Assembly (NCBI RefSeq): GCF_000226095.1
Contig: NC_016472.1
Span: forward strand, 5,146,001 to 5,210,000
From: Thermothelomyces thermophilus ATCC 42464
Lineage: Eukaryota; Ascomycota; Sordariomycetes; Sordariales; Chaetomiaceae
DNA length: 64,000 nucleotides
Reading direction: 5' to 3'
The notes beneath the pieces were generated by a model, which worked only from the letters and a program-made list of their open reading frames with translations, searched no databases and had not been told where the DNA came from. Position numbers and translations under genes: made by a program. Positions 36,412-50,300 of the stretch are shown piece by piece (within the stretch, counting starts at the first letter, position 1; each line of letters begins with the position of its first letter).

Positions 36412-37997
36412 ATGCAGTCACTTACAGGGCGATTTCGCGGGTGCCTCCGCACCGGCTGTGTCCCATTTTCCAGTCCACCTCGCCAGCAGTTTCTTCGACC
36501 CGGCTCTCCCTTTTGGCTCGCCGCTCGGAGGCAGAACAGCGGTCAAGCGACCCAGAACAGGGCCGATGCCATCGTTGTCGGCGCCGGGCCCGCCGGCATC
36601 GCCGCCGTTGGCAATCTGGTCGACAAATATCCGAGAGGCAATGTAGTGTGGGTAGACAAGTCGTTTGACGGCGGCAGCATCGGCCAGCTCTACCGGGAAG
36701 TGCCCAGGTGCGTTTTCCGCATTTCCTGTTTGGCATGGGAAGTTAGATGATCATGTTGGATCGCAGTTGCGAGGGTGTTGGCACTGACGGCGAAACCGCC
36801 CCCCCAGCTTCTCTCCGGCCGGCAACTTTCTTGAATATGCGACCGCCCTTCCAATATTCCGGGGTATCGCTGACGCGGTCCCGCGACCCAACGCCGTCAC
36901 ACGACTGCAGGCCCTCGACCCCAACATGACCTGCTCGCTCAGTCACGCCGCCGACATGCTCCAGCTTCTCTCGGACGGCCTCATCCGGCATCCCAGCGTC
37001 AAGCCGGTCCTTGGCACCGTCACAGAAGCAGGCCGCAACTCATCAGTGAGTCCTCTTTTCGACCCCACCAACCCCCCCCCCCCCCAAAAAAAAAAACGCG
37101 AGCTCCTCAAGATTCCTAACCATTCGCCTCGTTTGCTTCCCTTTTTTTTCCCCGCCTCTGCAGACCCGACAGTGGAGAGTAGCCGTCCAGCCCAACCACG
37201 ACATAGGCCACGTCCCCCACCAGGAGGAGTACCACGCGCCCCTGGTGGTCCTGTGCACCGGCACGTTCCCGCGCGCGACCCCCCTCCCCGCGCCCGTCTC
37301 CCGCCTGGGCCTGGAGACGTGCCTGTCCCCGACCCGGCTGGCCAGGCTGCTGCCGCGCGACCGGGACCGTACCGTCGCCGTCCTCGGCCACGGCTACGCC
37401 GCCGCCGTCGCGCTGAAAAACCTCTTCGGCCTCGCCACCTCCTCCCACCCCCGGCTGCGCGTCCGCTGGTTCGCTCCGGGGCCGGAACCGTGGTCTGACG
37501 GTGCGCTGCTGCCGCCGAGCGGCGAGGTGGCCGAGTTCGCACGCGCCGTACTGGGCGGCGGCGGCGGCGGCGGCGATGGGCGGCGGGAATCGGAGGCCGG
37601 GAGGTTCATCGAACGGGTCGTTCTTCCTGCCTCGCAGGAGCGGGCCGAGGCGGTGCTGAGGGAGGGCCTGCTGCGGGCCGGCGGGGTGGACTACGTGGTC
37701 GAGTGTTCGGGCTTCCGAAGGGCGCGTCTGCCCGAGCTGAGGCCCGGGGTGGCCCAGTGGACGAAGTTGGCCTTTGATCCCGAGACCGGGTTGTTCGGGC
37801 CCTACCGGGAGCGGTCCGACAAGGTCATAGGGCTGTTTGGAGCCGGGAGTGCGTTCCCCGGATGGGGAAGCGCAGCGGCGAGCAGGGAGCGGGAGACGGC
37901 CGGGGTGTTGGAATCCCTCCAGTACGTGAAGAGAATGCTGCCGGCTTGGGTCGATGCGACGAAGAGGGGTTACTGGTGGAGGAGGGGAAAGCTATGA
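36412..37997 (+). CDS. FAD/NAD(P)-binding oxidoreductase, probably mitochondrial
   Basis: Flavoprotein of the pyridine-nucleotide oxidoreductase/flavin monooxygenase-like superfamily; reaction unknown. Exons 36412-36707, 36808-37045 and 37164-37997 give 455 residues. Introns use GTGCGT/CCCCAG and GTGAGT/CTGCAG; the first join restores EVPSFSPAGNFLEY. The N-terminal 45 residues are Arg/Ser-rich with almost no acids, like a matrix presequence. FAD motif: DAIVVGAGPAGIAAVGNLVD (about residues 52-71), then FDGGSIGQLYREVPSFSPAG. A second dinucleotide motif, TVAVLGHGYAAAVALKNLF, lies in exon 3 after LVVLCTGTFPRATP. The C-terminal segment KVIGLFGAGSAFPGWGSAAA resembles a flavin-contact region. The start is the first Met of the frame; an upstream exon cannot be excluded. 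Confidence 0.82.
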
Positions 37998-38408
37998 AAG
38001 CTCCGAAGGGGCCGGCGCAGTAATTACTGTATCCGATGTATGTGCTAATACTGGTCATCATAGAAGGCACGTAATAAGATGTGAGTATATTGTATTATTG
38101 TACGCTGCCAATTTCTGGATGTTCGATCCTGTACGTCGGCCAATGACCTTCATTTGTCAAACGGTATTTATCTTTGGCGAAGCACTGATATATAATAAGG
38201 TAGGTTCTCAACAGTATCACTGTTTCGCGCTCCATATACTAGCAAGGGATATTGGGGACCCTCTCTCCGACTCAACCCCTTTTTGGACCTCATATCCTCA
38301 TATCAAGGAGCTTTGCGAGAATGCATGACGATGGATGTCGGTCCCGACCACACTATTACTTCGTATGATTGACTTGGGGACATAGGTAGGTAATTATTTC
38401 TTCAGCTA
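37998..38408. other. intergenic, 0.4 kb, converging 3' ends
   Basis: AT-rich 3' flanks of the oxidoreductase (+) and esterase (-). No gene seen. Confidence 0.45.
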
Positions 38409-39412
38409 CTAATAGTTCCGGACACGAGCACGAGCGTCGCTGATGAACTGGATCAGCTTCGGCCCGACCTGCTCGGCGATGAAGCGGTCGCCCAGCTCGT
38501 TGGGGTGGACGCCGTCGGCCTGCAGCATGTCGTTGGTGAAGCCGGCGGCGCGCGAGCAGTCGGCCACCTCGACGGGCGACTGCGCCGTCGAGTGCGCCGC
38601 CGCCCAGCCGGGGATGGCGCTGTTGATGGCCTCGATGGTCGCGTCGCTCCAGCTTGTCGGGATCAGCTTGTCGATCTGGAGAATCCGGAGATTGTGGAGG
38701 AGGTTGGGGGTTGGGTGTCAGCAAGTTCACAGAGAAAGAGAGAGAGAGAGAGAGAGAGAAGAGAGAGAGAGCATAAGGGAGAGACGGAACTCACAATGAC
38801 CTTGACGTTGGGATTCGCGTCACGCATGGCGTCGAGCATGATGGTGTACGAATCGAGGACGGACTGGACGTCGCGCTTGCCGATGTTGACGTCGTTGGTG
38901 CCGAGCATGAACTGGACCACGTCCGGCCGGGCGCTCCGGACCCAGCCGGCGATGTTGTTCCGGGCAATGTCGTAGGCCTGCCAGCCCGAGTGGCCCTCGT
39001 GGTCCGGGTCGAAGCCCGAGGGGCGCGAGCAGCGGCCGTCGAGGTCGCTCATGGTCCCAACCAGATCGACGTCGCCCGCCAGCCCGGCCGCAGCGATCTG
39101 CTCCCACACCAGCGGCCTCCAGCAGGTGATCTCGGTTATGGAGTCGCCAAGCAGCACTGTAATGTCGTTGGTTGCAAATTTTGTTTAGCCACCCCACGTT
39201 AGCCTTGCATCATTGTCGACGGACAATGAGAGAGAGTATGACAGAAAGCGAGAGGAGATCCCCCCAACCTTCTTTTTCTCTTTCCTGTTTTCCTTTGGGG
39301 GGGAGAAAAGGGGGGGGGGGGGGGGATCCATTTGTCACTCACTAACTTTGACCACCTGTGCGTCCACTGTGGCAGCAAGGCCGGTGACGAATCCAAGAGC
39401 GAGGAGGTGCAT
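38409..39412 (-). CDS. secreted acetylxylan esterase-like SGNH hydrolase, family CE3
   Basis: Probably removes acetyl groups from xylan outside the cell, complementing the galactanase at 1.5 kb. Exons 39412-39343, 39156-38795 and 38675-38409 give 232 residues. Signal peptide MHLLALGFVTGLAATVDA (about 18). Block I: KVMLLGDSITEITCWRPLVW, with nucleophile Ser near residue 29; the first codon after the intron is rebuilt from A|TG. Then DHEGHSGWQAYDIARNNIAG with the block II Gly, block III VVQFMLGTNDVNIG, and the Asp/His pair in ADGVHPNELGDRF. The C-terminus is SDARARVRNY. Intron 2 contains a GA dinucleotide run (about 38735-38772). A poly-G tract at about 39311-39326 sits in intron 1. No carbohydrate-binding module. 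Confidence 0.92.
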
Positions 39413-40335
39413 GGTTATCAAGAGCTCATATGTCCTCTCAACTCGATCGTCCCAGAAGAGGAGGGAGAGGAAGAAACAAGAGGGAACAGAGGATAATTAG
39501 GGAGGAGGATGAACAGAGGATTGCGTCTGGCGGAGCGGCACGTGGAGCGGCATCGCCGTCATTATATCTTTTGGCCTTCAGCATCAGCATCGAAAAGGCA
39601 GTCCTGGTCCGTCCACGGCTGTCAGATTAATACCTAGGCGCCGTTTCAGGCGGAGGACAGAGCACCAGCGAGTCAGCGTCCTGCCATGATTATCCACTCT
39701 TGTGGAAAGCCTAATCAAGTCCGGCTTAACTTCTTTTTCTGAGGTTATCGAAGAAACCTGGCACCATGCCTTAGTTAGGCGCGCCAGTAGGATAAACGGC
39801 CTAGGCAAGTATTATTATGTACATATTGTGAATGTGTCTCTCCTGCACGGATACACTCCGCAGTTACAAGTATTCCTCACAAGCATACTCCTCCAATGAT
39901 AGTCAGGGGTTACTCGGCACGCCTGGGTTTGCAACGGCAGCCGCCGGCTAAGTTGACTGGCAAGCGCTCCAATAGGTTTTTGTTGGTAAGGGCAACGCAG
40001 TACCAACCATGTTACGATAACGCCGATACCTACCCCATTCTGAGGCCTGCCCTGCTCTCCGTCGCTCTGGTTGCATCTCTCGCTCCGATGCTCTGATTGT
40101 CTGTGGCTATTTTCAAAGAGTGACGTTAAAATTGTAGAACAAGAATCAAAAAGAGGGCTTGTTTCTTTTTTTATCGGCTCAAAACCCAACGTAATATTTC
40201 TCTCCTCAAAATTCACTATGGAGCGTTCTTCTATCAGAAACCCTCTTATCTGCTTATAAGGGAAGGCAAGAGCAGGGTTCGTAACCCTGAAGCTAACTTA
40301 ATACATCATATCACTCTCGAGTCCAGTGTAATTTA
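39413..40335. other. intergenic, 0.9 kb, border of the repeat block
   Basis: Promoter of the esterase, then sequence of falling GC content up to the Copia target site. No gene seen. Confidence 0.45.
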
Positions 40336-40340
40336 CCATA

Positions 40341-40463
40341 TGTCGGAAGCTATAGAGCTTCCAAGCGTATTAGCCACGCGTTTGCCACAGCTATATAAGG
40401 CTGTTCAACGTATTAGCTAATCCCTTTATCTATAAATACCACTCGTTTTGTCTCCTTTGTAGA
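40341..40463 (+). repeat. Copia 5' LTR, left part
   Basis: First 123 bp of the Copia 5' LTR, starting TGTCGGAAGC, interrupted at GTAGA by the Gypsy element. It matches 58918 onwards and the solo LTR at 28.4 kb. Confidence 0.9.
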
Positions 40464-40715
40464 TGTTACAGCATTTGGCTGTCTGTAGGTCGGATCTAAC
40501 TGACCCACCAACAGGGATAACGAGCCAGGGTCAACATGTATTTAGATAGCTTCTCTAAGTGCCTCTGGCACTTAGAACAATCAACGCTTTTATCACCTAC
40601 TTCTGTAGACCGTAACAGTTGGTCCAGGAGTGCCGCCTACGGCGCGAATACCGCTATGGTGTCGTACCTTTGCAGCCTTCTGAGCTATACTAATTACAGC
40701 TACCGAGCTATAGCA
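40464..40715 (+). repeat. Gypsy 5' LTR (252 bp)
   Basis: Starts TGTTACAGCA and ends TAGCA. It pairs with 50896-51147 at equal length, differing mostly by transitions. Confidence 0.9.
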
Positions 40716-43700
40716 AGTGGTACCTACTACCGGTTCAAATCTGCGATCTTGTTACCAATCGCGAGCGTTCGAACGCTATAGGAGACTATTTACCTAGGTA
40801 AATGACTATATCCCTCTACTTAAGCAGACGCTTAAACGGTTAGATACGATAGTAATAGTAACTCTATTAAGATCTAATGAACAAGCCCGAACTATAATAA
40901 GCGCGTTAGACCTACCGCTTTATCGTTAGAAACGCTTACTAGTATTAGGTTTAGAGGCTTACTCTAATGGAACTTCGAATCCTTAAGCTAGTGGTATCCT
41001 TTAAGGAGGCTAATTAGTACTTAGCTTATATATAAGACTTTAACGACTGCCTAATTAATAAAGATTACCTAGAGTTATAGAATCTTGATAAGTATATGTT
41101 AAAGGGACTTGTAAATCGCTTTATTAAATGCCTTCCCTAGCTTTTAGACTAGGCGCTTATTCTACTATTACTATTAGAAGTAAGAATTACGCTAGAAGTA
41201 TAAGTTTAGGAGGAATCCTAACTTAGAGAACCCTTAGAGACCCTAAAAATACTAAGTCTTAATGGCCTAGTTTAATAATTTACTATATTACTAGAAATGG
41301 CCTTATAAAGAATAACTCTACCTATCGGCTTACTAGAGCTACTAGAGATATTAAGGCCTAAGCTAAACCTAGTAGGTCTAAGTTAATAAGGTAATTAGGT
41401 ATTAAGTAGACCTATTAGAATTATCTAAATTATAATTATAACTAATATACTAAGGGAGCTTCTAGAAAGGGAAGAACCTTAATAAAGGTCTTTTTAAACC
41501 CTTCGGCTAATAGCCTATCTAATAGAAGGATTACTAATAGTAACGCTAATACTAGTAGGAGATACCCTGACTAGGGGGTATATACCCCTTTTACCGTTAG
41601 ATTTGACTAAGGAGACAATTATAAGACTATTCTAACAGGCTATAGTTAGACTCCTATAGAACGTTATAATCGAACCGACAGATATTAGTTCCCCTTAGCT
41701 ATAGCTAGTATATATACCGCTATAATCGGCTACTAATTAGGTATAGAAGATTACTAATATTAGCTTGCTCTAGCTAGATATCGATTAAAAGATTATTAAC
41801 GGCTAGCTAATCTTCTATTATAAGAAGATCTATTACCATATAGATATTAACCTCTAGATCGAGCGCGTCTACGATATAGTTAGAGGAAACGTCTCTAAGG
41901 AACTCTTCTTATAGAACAACCTATAGATATTATTCTATAGGTTAGCTCTATAATAGTATAAATAGTAACTATTACCTACTAAGAAGGAGACTCTTTACTT
42001 AAGTATAGAGATGTAGCTCTAAAGGATTAAGAAACGGTTTGGTATCTAGTTTAATTAGGTAGGCCAATAGCTAGTTTAGAATGATTATACTAAAGATAAC
42101 CTTATTATAGGTAAATCTATCCGTAAACTCGCGATAGACCTTTTCTATTATATCTAAGTCTAGGGAGACAAGACGAACTACTAGCTTCTGACTAGACTTT
42201 GGTTAGTGATGACCCTAGCATTCTATAAGCTCTGTCCTAAGCTATAGGAAACGGACATACTTGACTAATACCTTCTTTAGGTCACCAAAAAATAGGAGGT
42301 ACTCTCTAAGGAGCTTAAGGCCAAAAGAAGGGCACGGAAAGCTGCCGTATTTAATGCCGAGGATACCTCTGACAGACTAAGTGGTAGTAGTAGTAATAGT
42401 GACAGTGCTTCCGGAGATCAAGCTAACTAGTCACGTATCAAGCCAAGACAGGGTAATTAAGGCTAACGGTACTAGTCTGACCGCTATAGGCAGAGAGAGG
42501 AATAGAAATGTAGGTATCTTCCGCAAGGAGAGCGATACCGAAGCCGTAACTAGGAACCTTGCCTAAAAGACTATAATAACTAAGGTAGGGGTAACCGTCC
42601 CTAGGGCACTAGAGCCTGGGAGAAGGGTAGATATAGTAAGCGGAATCCCTACTTCTGACGATTCTGTCGCTATAGCTAGAAGCGTATTAACAAGGATAGT
42701 ACCTATTACTACTATAATACTATAATAGTATCTAGTAAGGATAAGAAAGCTAAAGCCAAATGTAAGGAGCTTAAAGCCGCTAGCTATCTCCTAATTAGTG
42801 ACTATAAATCTAAGACTAATAGGGATAGTAATAATAGAGAGGTATACTTCCTTAGTACTATTAAAGAAAATAGTAATATCTATAGGCTTTATAAACAGTT
42901 ATTTACAAGCTAAGGAGCGTTATACTGCCACCTACGTTAGAATTACAGGAAGAAACTATAACTACTAGAACTATTAAGGAAGGAAGACCTTCCCTAGGCA
43001 GAACAGGACTTTGTAGAAGGAGCAACCATACCGTCAGAACTGCCTAAGGAATAGGAATAGAAAACCGTACTCCTCTTCTTTAAACCTAGCTAAGTGGTGG
43101 AAGCTAACCCGAGCATAGAAATACCCTTCTACCGGCTAAGGAAAACGTCTTACCTATATATTCTGGTTCGAGCTAACCTGGGAAATCAAACTATAGATAT
43201 CTGTTTTAACACTAGCAGTTTAACTAACCTAGTTAACTAGATATAGATTACCTAATAGGCAAAGAATCCCCGATAGATTAAGGGCAAACCCTATACCCTT
43301 AAGGGAGTTAATTTAAAGACTAGGATTAATAAACAGGTCGAATTTAACTTTTATATCCTAGGGGAGGCTAGGAATATACTAATCGACAGATATATCTACG
43401 TTACGGCCGATGTTATCGACGAACTTGCTCTAAAAATACTTCTAGGTACCGACTTTATGACGGCTTATAATATTAAGATTGACTTCGTCAAGGGTATCTA
43501 TACCTTTAGATCGCTAGTAAATATAAAGGTCTGTAGGGACGTTATAAAAAAGAACCCTAAGCCTATCTCTCAGAAGGATCGCTATCCGGCATACTATCAT
43601 TTCTATATATTCTACCTAGATAGTTAAGACTTACTTTATCCTATTACCTAACACTACCCTAGAGGATAAGTGCTTTTACTTCACTACTAGCTAAGACGGA

Positions 43701-46700
43701 GTCTAGGATGCTATAGTCAATCGGCGTATACTCTAAGTAGCTATCGTCAGAAATAATACCGATATTTCTATAGTCATCTAAAAAGAAGATAAGATTAGCT
43801 ACCTCTTAGAATACTAAGGGGAGGATACCGCTGCCTAAGTTAATACAAGCGATATAGAGAATATATAGACTAAGGTCTAGGATGGAATTACTAAGCAGGA
43901 GCTAAAGGAAAAGCTAGAGGAAGCCTAGTACGCCTAATACTAAGAAGGTATCGATAGCAACTAGGAACTCCTACTACCAAATAGAGTTAACTTTTATACC
44001 CTATTCTATAGTATTAAGAAACCTGACGATATCCTAGCCATTAAAAGCAAGGATAGCGTTAGCATTGCTAATGTAAATCCCGAGTTCGTGCTTAAGGTAA
44101 AGGAACTTCTAGATAGATATGACCTTTACCGCGATAGGGGAATTATACCAATGCCGGAAAACCAGAAGATATAGATTAACCTAGTTAACGATTGGTAAAA
44201 GTAAGTCTATATAGTTAGACCGTACCTAATAGGGCTTAAGGACTATAAGGCTCTAGACAAGTATTATAACTAGCTCTAGGCATCCGGTAGATTCACTTTC
44301 ATAGATAAACTAACCCCTATTATATACCCGGTATTTATTATATAGAGGAAGGTTACCAAGAAGCTAGGAGTAGAAGTTAAGAAGAGCCAAAGTGTAGTCA
44401 ACCTATGACTACTAAACGTAATTACGGTTCTAGATATTTACCCCTTGCCTAACTAGGACGACATTATAGCCGCTATAGTTAGCAATAAGTTCTTTACAGC
44501 CCTAGATACCTTAGGATTTTTTTACTAGTTACTAGTCACTAAGGAGTATAGTAACCGTATAGTAGTTATAAGCCACCACGGCCTAGAGAAATCTAATGTA
44601 ATGCTTATAGGTTTCAAAAACGTACCTATATTTGTATAACGCTACATAGATAGACTTTTCCTTAAACACCGCCATTTCGTTAGGGCATATATTAACAATA
44701 TTATTATCTTTAGCAAAACAGAGGAGGAATACCTAGAACACCTACATACTATTTACAAAATCCTTAACAAGGCCTATATTTATATTAGCGCTGCCAAATC
44801 CTTTATAGGATACCCGGCCGTAAGACTCCTTAGGTATATCGTAAACGGCGAAGGCATTACCAAAACCGACGACCGCATCGCCGCCTTTAAGAAGCTAAAG
44901 TTCCTAGATACTCTCGATAGCTTAGAGCACTACCTTAGGATAGCCGGATAGCTTAGAAAAGGCATTCTATAGTTTGATACCAAAGCAAGGCCACTCTAAG
45001 CCTAGAAGACGGCACTAATGGTAGTAGCCTAGAAGGAAGGAAAATTGAACCCTGGAAAAGCCAAACGTGCCCGGAAAGCGGTTATATCTACCGTTAAATT
45101 TACTCTAACCAAAGAAGAACTCGAGTTATTCCGACTACTACAGGAGCACCTATACAATTAGGAGTTCCTCTATTACTACTGCCTAGAAAAGCTACTGTTC
45201 CTAAAGTTAGATGCCTACCGTAACGGCTATAGCGTTATTACCTTCTAGCTTAAGGGCGACTAGGATAGAGAGAAAATTCCTAGTAGGGATATTCCTGTAA
45301 GCGAGGTATAGCCTATCCTATTTATGTTACAAGCAACTACTAATATAGAAAAACGCTACTGATCTACCGAGGCAGAGATTATTATACTTATCTAGGTAAT
45401 TAGAAAGCTTAGAAAGATAGTCTAATCGAATAGGTATCTAGTTAATGTCCTTACTAACTATACTTCTACGAAAGGGATTATAAAGTATATATCTCTAATT
45501 ATAATAGATCTGGCTAAGGCTAACCTTAAGCTAGCTAATGCTATTAATTACCTATTTAGATTTAACCTTAACATTTTCTATATCCTAGGAACCTTAAATA
45601 TCGTACCTAATATACTATTAAGATTACCTATATAGGAATAGAAGGATCCGAAGGTCAAGGATAGCCTGGTTAACAAACTTGGAGATATCTAGAGTAAGCA
45701 CTAGGATAAGAACGTCTTTATAGCATATATAACTATTATAGAACCGGTGCTTAGTGACAAGTTTAGGGCTAGGATCATTACTAGCTATCCTAAGGACCGT
45801 AAGTATAGACCTATCTACTATATACTCCGCGAAAGTAAGAAGGACCTGGTCAGAAATAACTAGAATAGGGCTAGGAAACGTAGACGGCTAAAACTACCCA
45901 TAGGACCGTTCGAATTGACGAACAGGCTACTTTTCTATGTCGACTTCGATAGTACTAGGAGACTTTGCCTACCGGAAAGCTATATTAACCTAGTCCTTTA
46001 AATCGTTTATAATGATATATACCATTTCGGTAAAAATAAGATAATAAACGAGCTTATAGCTATCCATTTCTATAAGAAGGCCTAGAAAGTCTTAAAGTTC
46101 GTATAGCACTATAAGGTATACTAGGCAAACTCGACCGACTAGAACCTACCACTAGGGGAACTCTAGCCAATTCGGACCTAGCCAACACCATACTATATAG
46201 TAGCTATAGACTTTATTACTAACTTGCCGCCGGCACCGACTGCTAGGACCCTCTAGTCACTCGAAGGCTACGTATCGGTAGATATACTCTATACTATAAT
46301 ATATAAGTTTAGCAAGAAGAAGCTACTCGTGGCAGGCTGCCGGATATATATAGCCAAAGAATAGGCAACTGTTCTTCTAAGGACCTAGATATTTACTAAC
46401 TAGGGTATACCTACCTAGATCATCAGCAATCGTGACCCTAAGTTTATATCCGACCTATAGAAGGAAATATTCTCACTGCTAGGAACCAAGCTATTATTTT
46501 CTATAGCCTACTACCTATAGACCGATAGCTAGTCCGAACGGACGAACCAGACTATAGAAATCGTACTCAGAATGAACTTTACGGCCAATTCTGACCACTT
46601 ATAGATCGAGATCTTTCCTACCTTATAACATCACCTTAACAACATACTAGTTACTAGCATTAGAAGGTCACCAAATAAGCTAGTATACGGGTTTAAGCTA

Positions 46701-47319
46701 TACTTAGTCCTAGATATCCTTAGTAAGAGGACCGCCAAATCTGGCAGACGGGAAGCTTTGGAAATCCTATACAAGCAATACCAGGCCGAAGCTAGCAAAA
46801 TGATCGACCGAGCTATAGCTATAGCCAAGTTATAGTATGACTAGAGATATATACCTACTAAATTCGAGGTTAGAGATACTATCTAGCTACGTCTATACAA
46901 AGGCTACTACCTGCCCGGCAAACCTAATAGGAAGTAGTTAGCCTAGAGGGCAAGACCGTTTAAGATCAAATAGAGGGTAGAGAAATTAGTATATAAGTTA
47001 GATTTTCCTAAATCCTAGAAAGTCTACCTAGTTGTATCTATTACCTAGCTCTACCGTGTTAAACAAGGTTCCGATCCGTTCAAAAGGACCGCTCCTCTAC
47101 TGTAGCCAATTCTAGTTGACGGCGAGGAATACTAGAAGATTAAGAAGATCGTCGACCGTTAGGTACGTGGAAAGAAGCGCCCGAAGGTAGAATACCTTGT
47201 CCGTTGGCTTGGATTCGACGTAAAGGACGACTAGTGGCTTCTAAAAAGCGAACTCGAAGCTACCGCTAGCGAACTAATCTAGGAATACGAGAATCGCCGT
47301 CAGATTTAACCGCTACCTA

Positions 47320-50300
47320 GAAAAAAACGAGGCCGGCCACCTAAGTAGAAGGGCTAAGGCGTCATTTCTAGCTAGGAAGAGGCTAAATAGCGCCTAAGGG
47401 ACGTATACCTTTAATAGGATACCCTAGAATCTAGTTTAACACTAGAAAACCCATTACTACTCCCCTTAAACCTATCCTTTACCTACTATATTTGCTTTAA
47501 TTCTACTACTTATTATAGACAGGGCTTTAACTACTATATTAAACCGTATACCTAGCTTGGCTAACCTATTAAATAGCTATCTATTTAATTAATAGGGCTA
47601 AACAGCCTATCTATTCCGGTTAGTAGGGCTAAACACCCCTCTTATTTAGGTACTTTTCATCCTATCTTTAAAGCCCTACCCTAAATTATAAGAACCCTAG
47701 TTTTCCTACTATTTTCTACCTCTTTAAACCTCTTCCACTTCTTTTACAACTTCGTTAATAACTACCTTCTTTTCTAACCACTAGACCCTTTAACCTAGCC
47801 TTTTCTATCAACCCCTACTATATAGCCATCTCCTATAGCCTATGTATCGCCATTTCTATTAAAAGGAGGCTTCAGAGTTTGTTTTCCTACTTCCTTTTGC
47901 TCATTCTATCGTACGCAAGAAACTACTAAGTTTTGGCAATTTTGGCTGAGTTTTGTCGACCTAGAACCACCTAATAATAGTTATAATAGCTAAGTCTGGA
48001 AGCAGAGCCAGGAAGAGCGATAAATAGGCTGCTAAAAGCGCTAAAGGCCCTACAGCTATAAGCCCGGCCTAGGGAAATAAGCCTACGGCTAGCCAGCAAG
48101 ATACGCCTATATCGTAGTTAGCAATAGCAGAGTCAACCGACACTGCCACTATCACGTTCACGCCCATTAATCCGCGAAGGGCACCGTCGGCCATAGGCAC
48201 TAGGGCAGCCAGCCAGGCGTAGCCTATACCGACACCTATACAGGGCGTATATTTAGGCTCTATAAGCGAGAACAATAGCCCGGATGACAGAGTCATCTAG
48301 GAGGTCCTTAACCGCGTAGATACCTTCCTCGAGAGCGGTATAGGCTTTACCGCCACTACGGGTAACAAGGAGGAGGTTCGGAATGACCTAGTAACGGGTA
48401 GCCTAGTCCAAGTATACTGTAAGGATACGACCTTACACTTCGATTCTAAGGGCGAAGACCTTGCTATACCCTAGAATAACCTGTAATGTATACCTCCTCT
48501 AGCCGTTACTAACGATTAAACTAGTATATACGACACTTTTAGCCTTCTATACCTATAATTGCCAGACGACGCCATCGTTAAATAGTACTACAATAGTGAT
48601 ATAGGTACTATAGCCTAAGTCCTAGGTAATGTTATTAATATAGTCTATACTAGCGCTAGTAAGTATAATATAGTTTGCCTCCTAGCCGTATACTACTTTG
48701 TTAATAGCTACTAGTCCTAGGGAGAGTAAATGACCGTAGCTAACTATAAGACCTTCCGTAGTATAGATAAGGACGACGCTACTAAGATCCCCTACCTAGA
48801 GGCTAGATTTGCCTTTATTAGAATCGATAGCAAGATAAAGGCCGTGCTCTTTAGTATTATCACTAATACTATAGTCATAGTTAACCTATGTAAGGCTACT
48901 AAGGCCGAGATCTACTATATTACACTAGCGCTATTCTTTACTAGGTACTACAAGACCTTAAACCTATAGGGAGGATTCTAGCCTCGTACTATTAATGGCA
49001 ACATGGTATACGAAACGGAAGGCAGCTATATAGTCACGTACGGCTAACGTGTTAGCGTAACTAGATAGGTGCTAATTGACCTATATAAGGTATGCAAGTA
49101 CGAAGAACTAGCTACTAATAGCCCTAACGAGCTAGTAGACTAGGATAATAGGCTAACCCTACTATCGTTGATCAAGTTTACTATTACCAAGGTACAGGAT
49201 ATAGTAAATAAGAAGAGGCTGTTAACGCCCCTGATTATACGCCAGGTAATTCCGACGCTCGAGCCTACTAACCGCCTATCCTACGAATCGGATATAGCTT
49301 AACTAGAGTAGAACTACTAAGACTCTGGCTCTACCGACGCCACTACCAAGGACATAACTACGTACCTATACGCGCCTACTAGCCTACCTATAACCATATA
49401 ATAGGGCACTAAGCACTATAATAATAAGGGTATATTAGTCGTCACTAAAACTACAGACACTACTACTACCATACTAACATCCTAGGCCTTGCTACGGCTA
49501 GACCCGACACTCTACCCGCCTGAGCCTATACCCTAGCCTATTATACTAACTAGGCATACTTAGTGTAGGGCACCTACCGGCAGGTTTATCCGTAGGAGTA
49601 AGAGGGACCCTAATGATGACGAAGAGGCCGAATCATAGGCTAGATTTAACGATACCTGTATCGTCTTCGACAGCCTTAAGAAGGCAGAAAATACCCTTAT
49701 AGGTATAGAGTTCGACCTCTTCACTAGCACTAGGGTCATCAAGTCCGGCCTGCTACACCTGTCTACGAGTACGTTAATTAGGCCTGTCAAGGATTACCTT
49801 GCTTGCGCCCGCTAGGAGTGTTACGGCAATAAGGACATGCTTATCCGTACCTGCTACTAGATCTGCCGCTACTACGAAAAGGCCGGTAGTGATTCCTTTA
49901 GGGCTAACCTGGCTATATATAGCCTCAAGAAGAAACTAGAGACTACGTATAGGACATACCATACTACCGGTATAATGCCTACTAGTATACCTAAGCCTAA
50001 GGAACTATTAGTAACTTATATCTATATATCTAAAAGAGATAGCAACGCTTTAGTTAATAGCTACCTATTTAAGCTTAGCTACTTACATTACAGCCTGCCT
50101 AGCTACTAGGTTATATAGCCTATACTTATATAAGTTATTACTACCTAGGGTACGGCTAAAGATAATAAAGCCGATAAAGACTTTACTAAATGCCAATAAC
50201 TAGCCACTAAGGCCGACCTTCTCAGGCTAGCTTAGACTATAGTCTAGAGGTAAGATAAGGCTACTAATAGTATTACCAAAACCCTCGACTAGATTAAGGA

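Noticed and set aside
40716-40760. T-arm-like sequence just after the Gypsy 5' LTR considered as a tRNA gene
   Set aside because: It is adjacent to the LTR end where a primer site is expected, lacks the rest of a tRNA, and its orientation does not fit a full tRNA copy.
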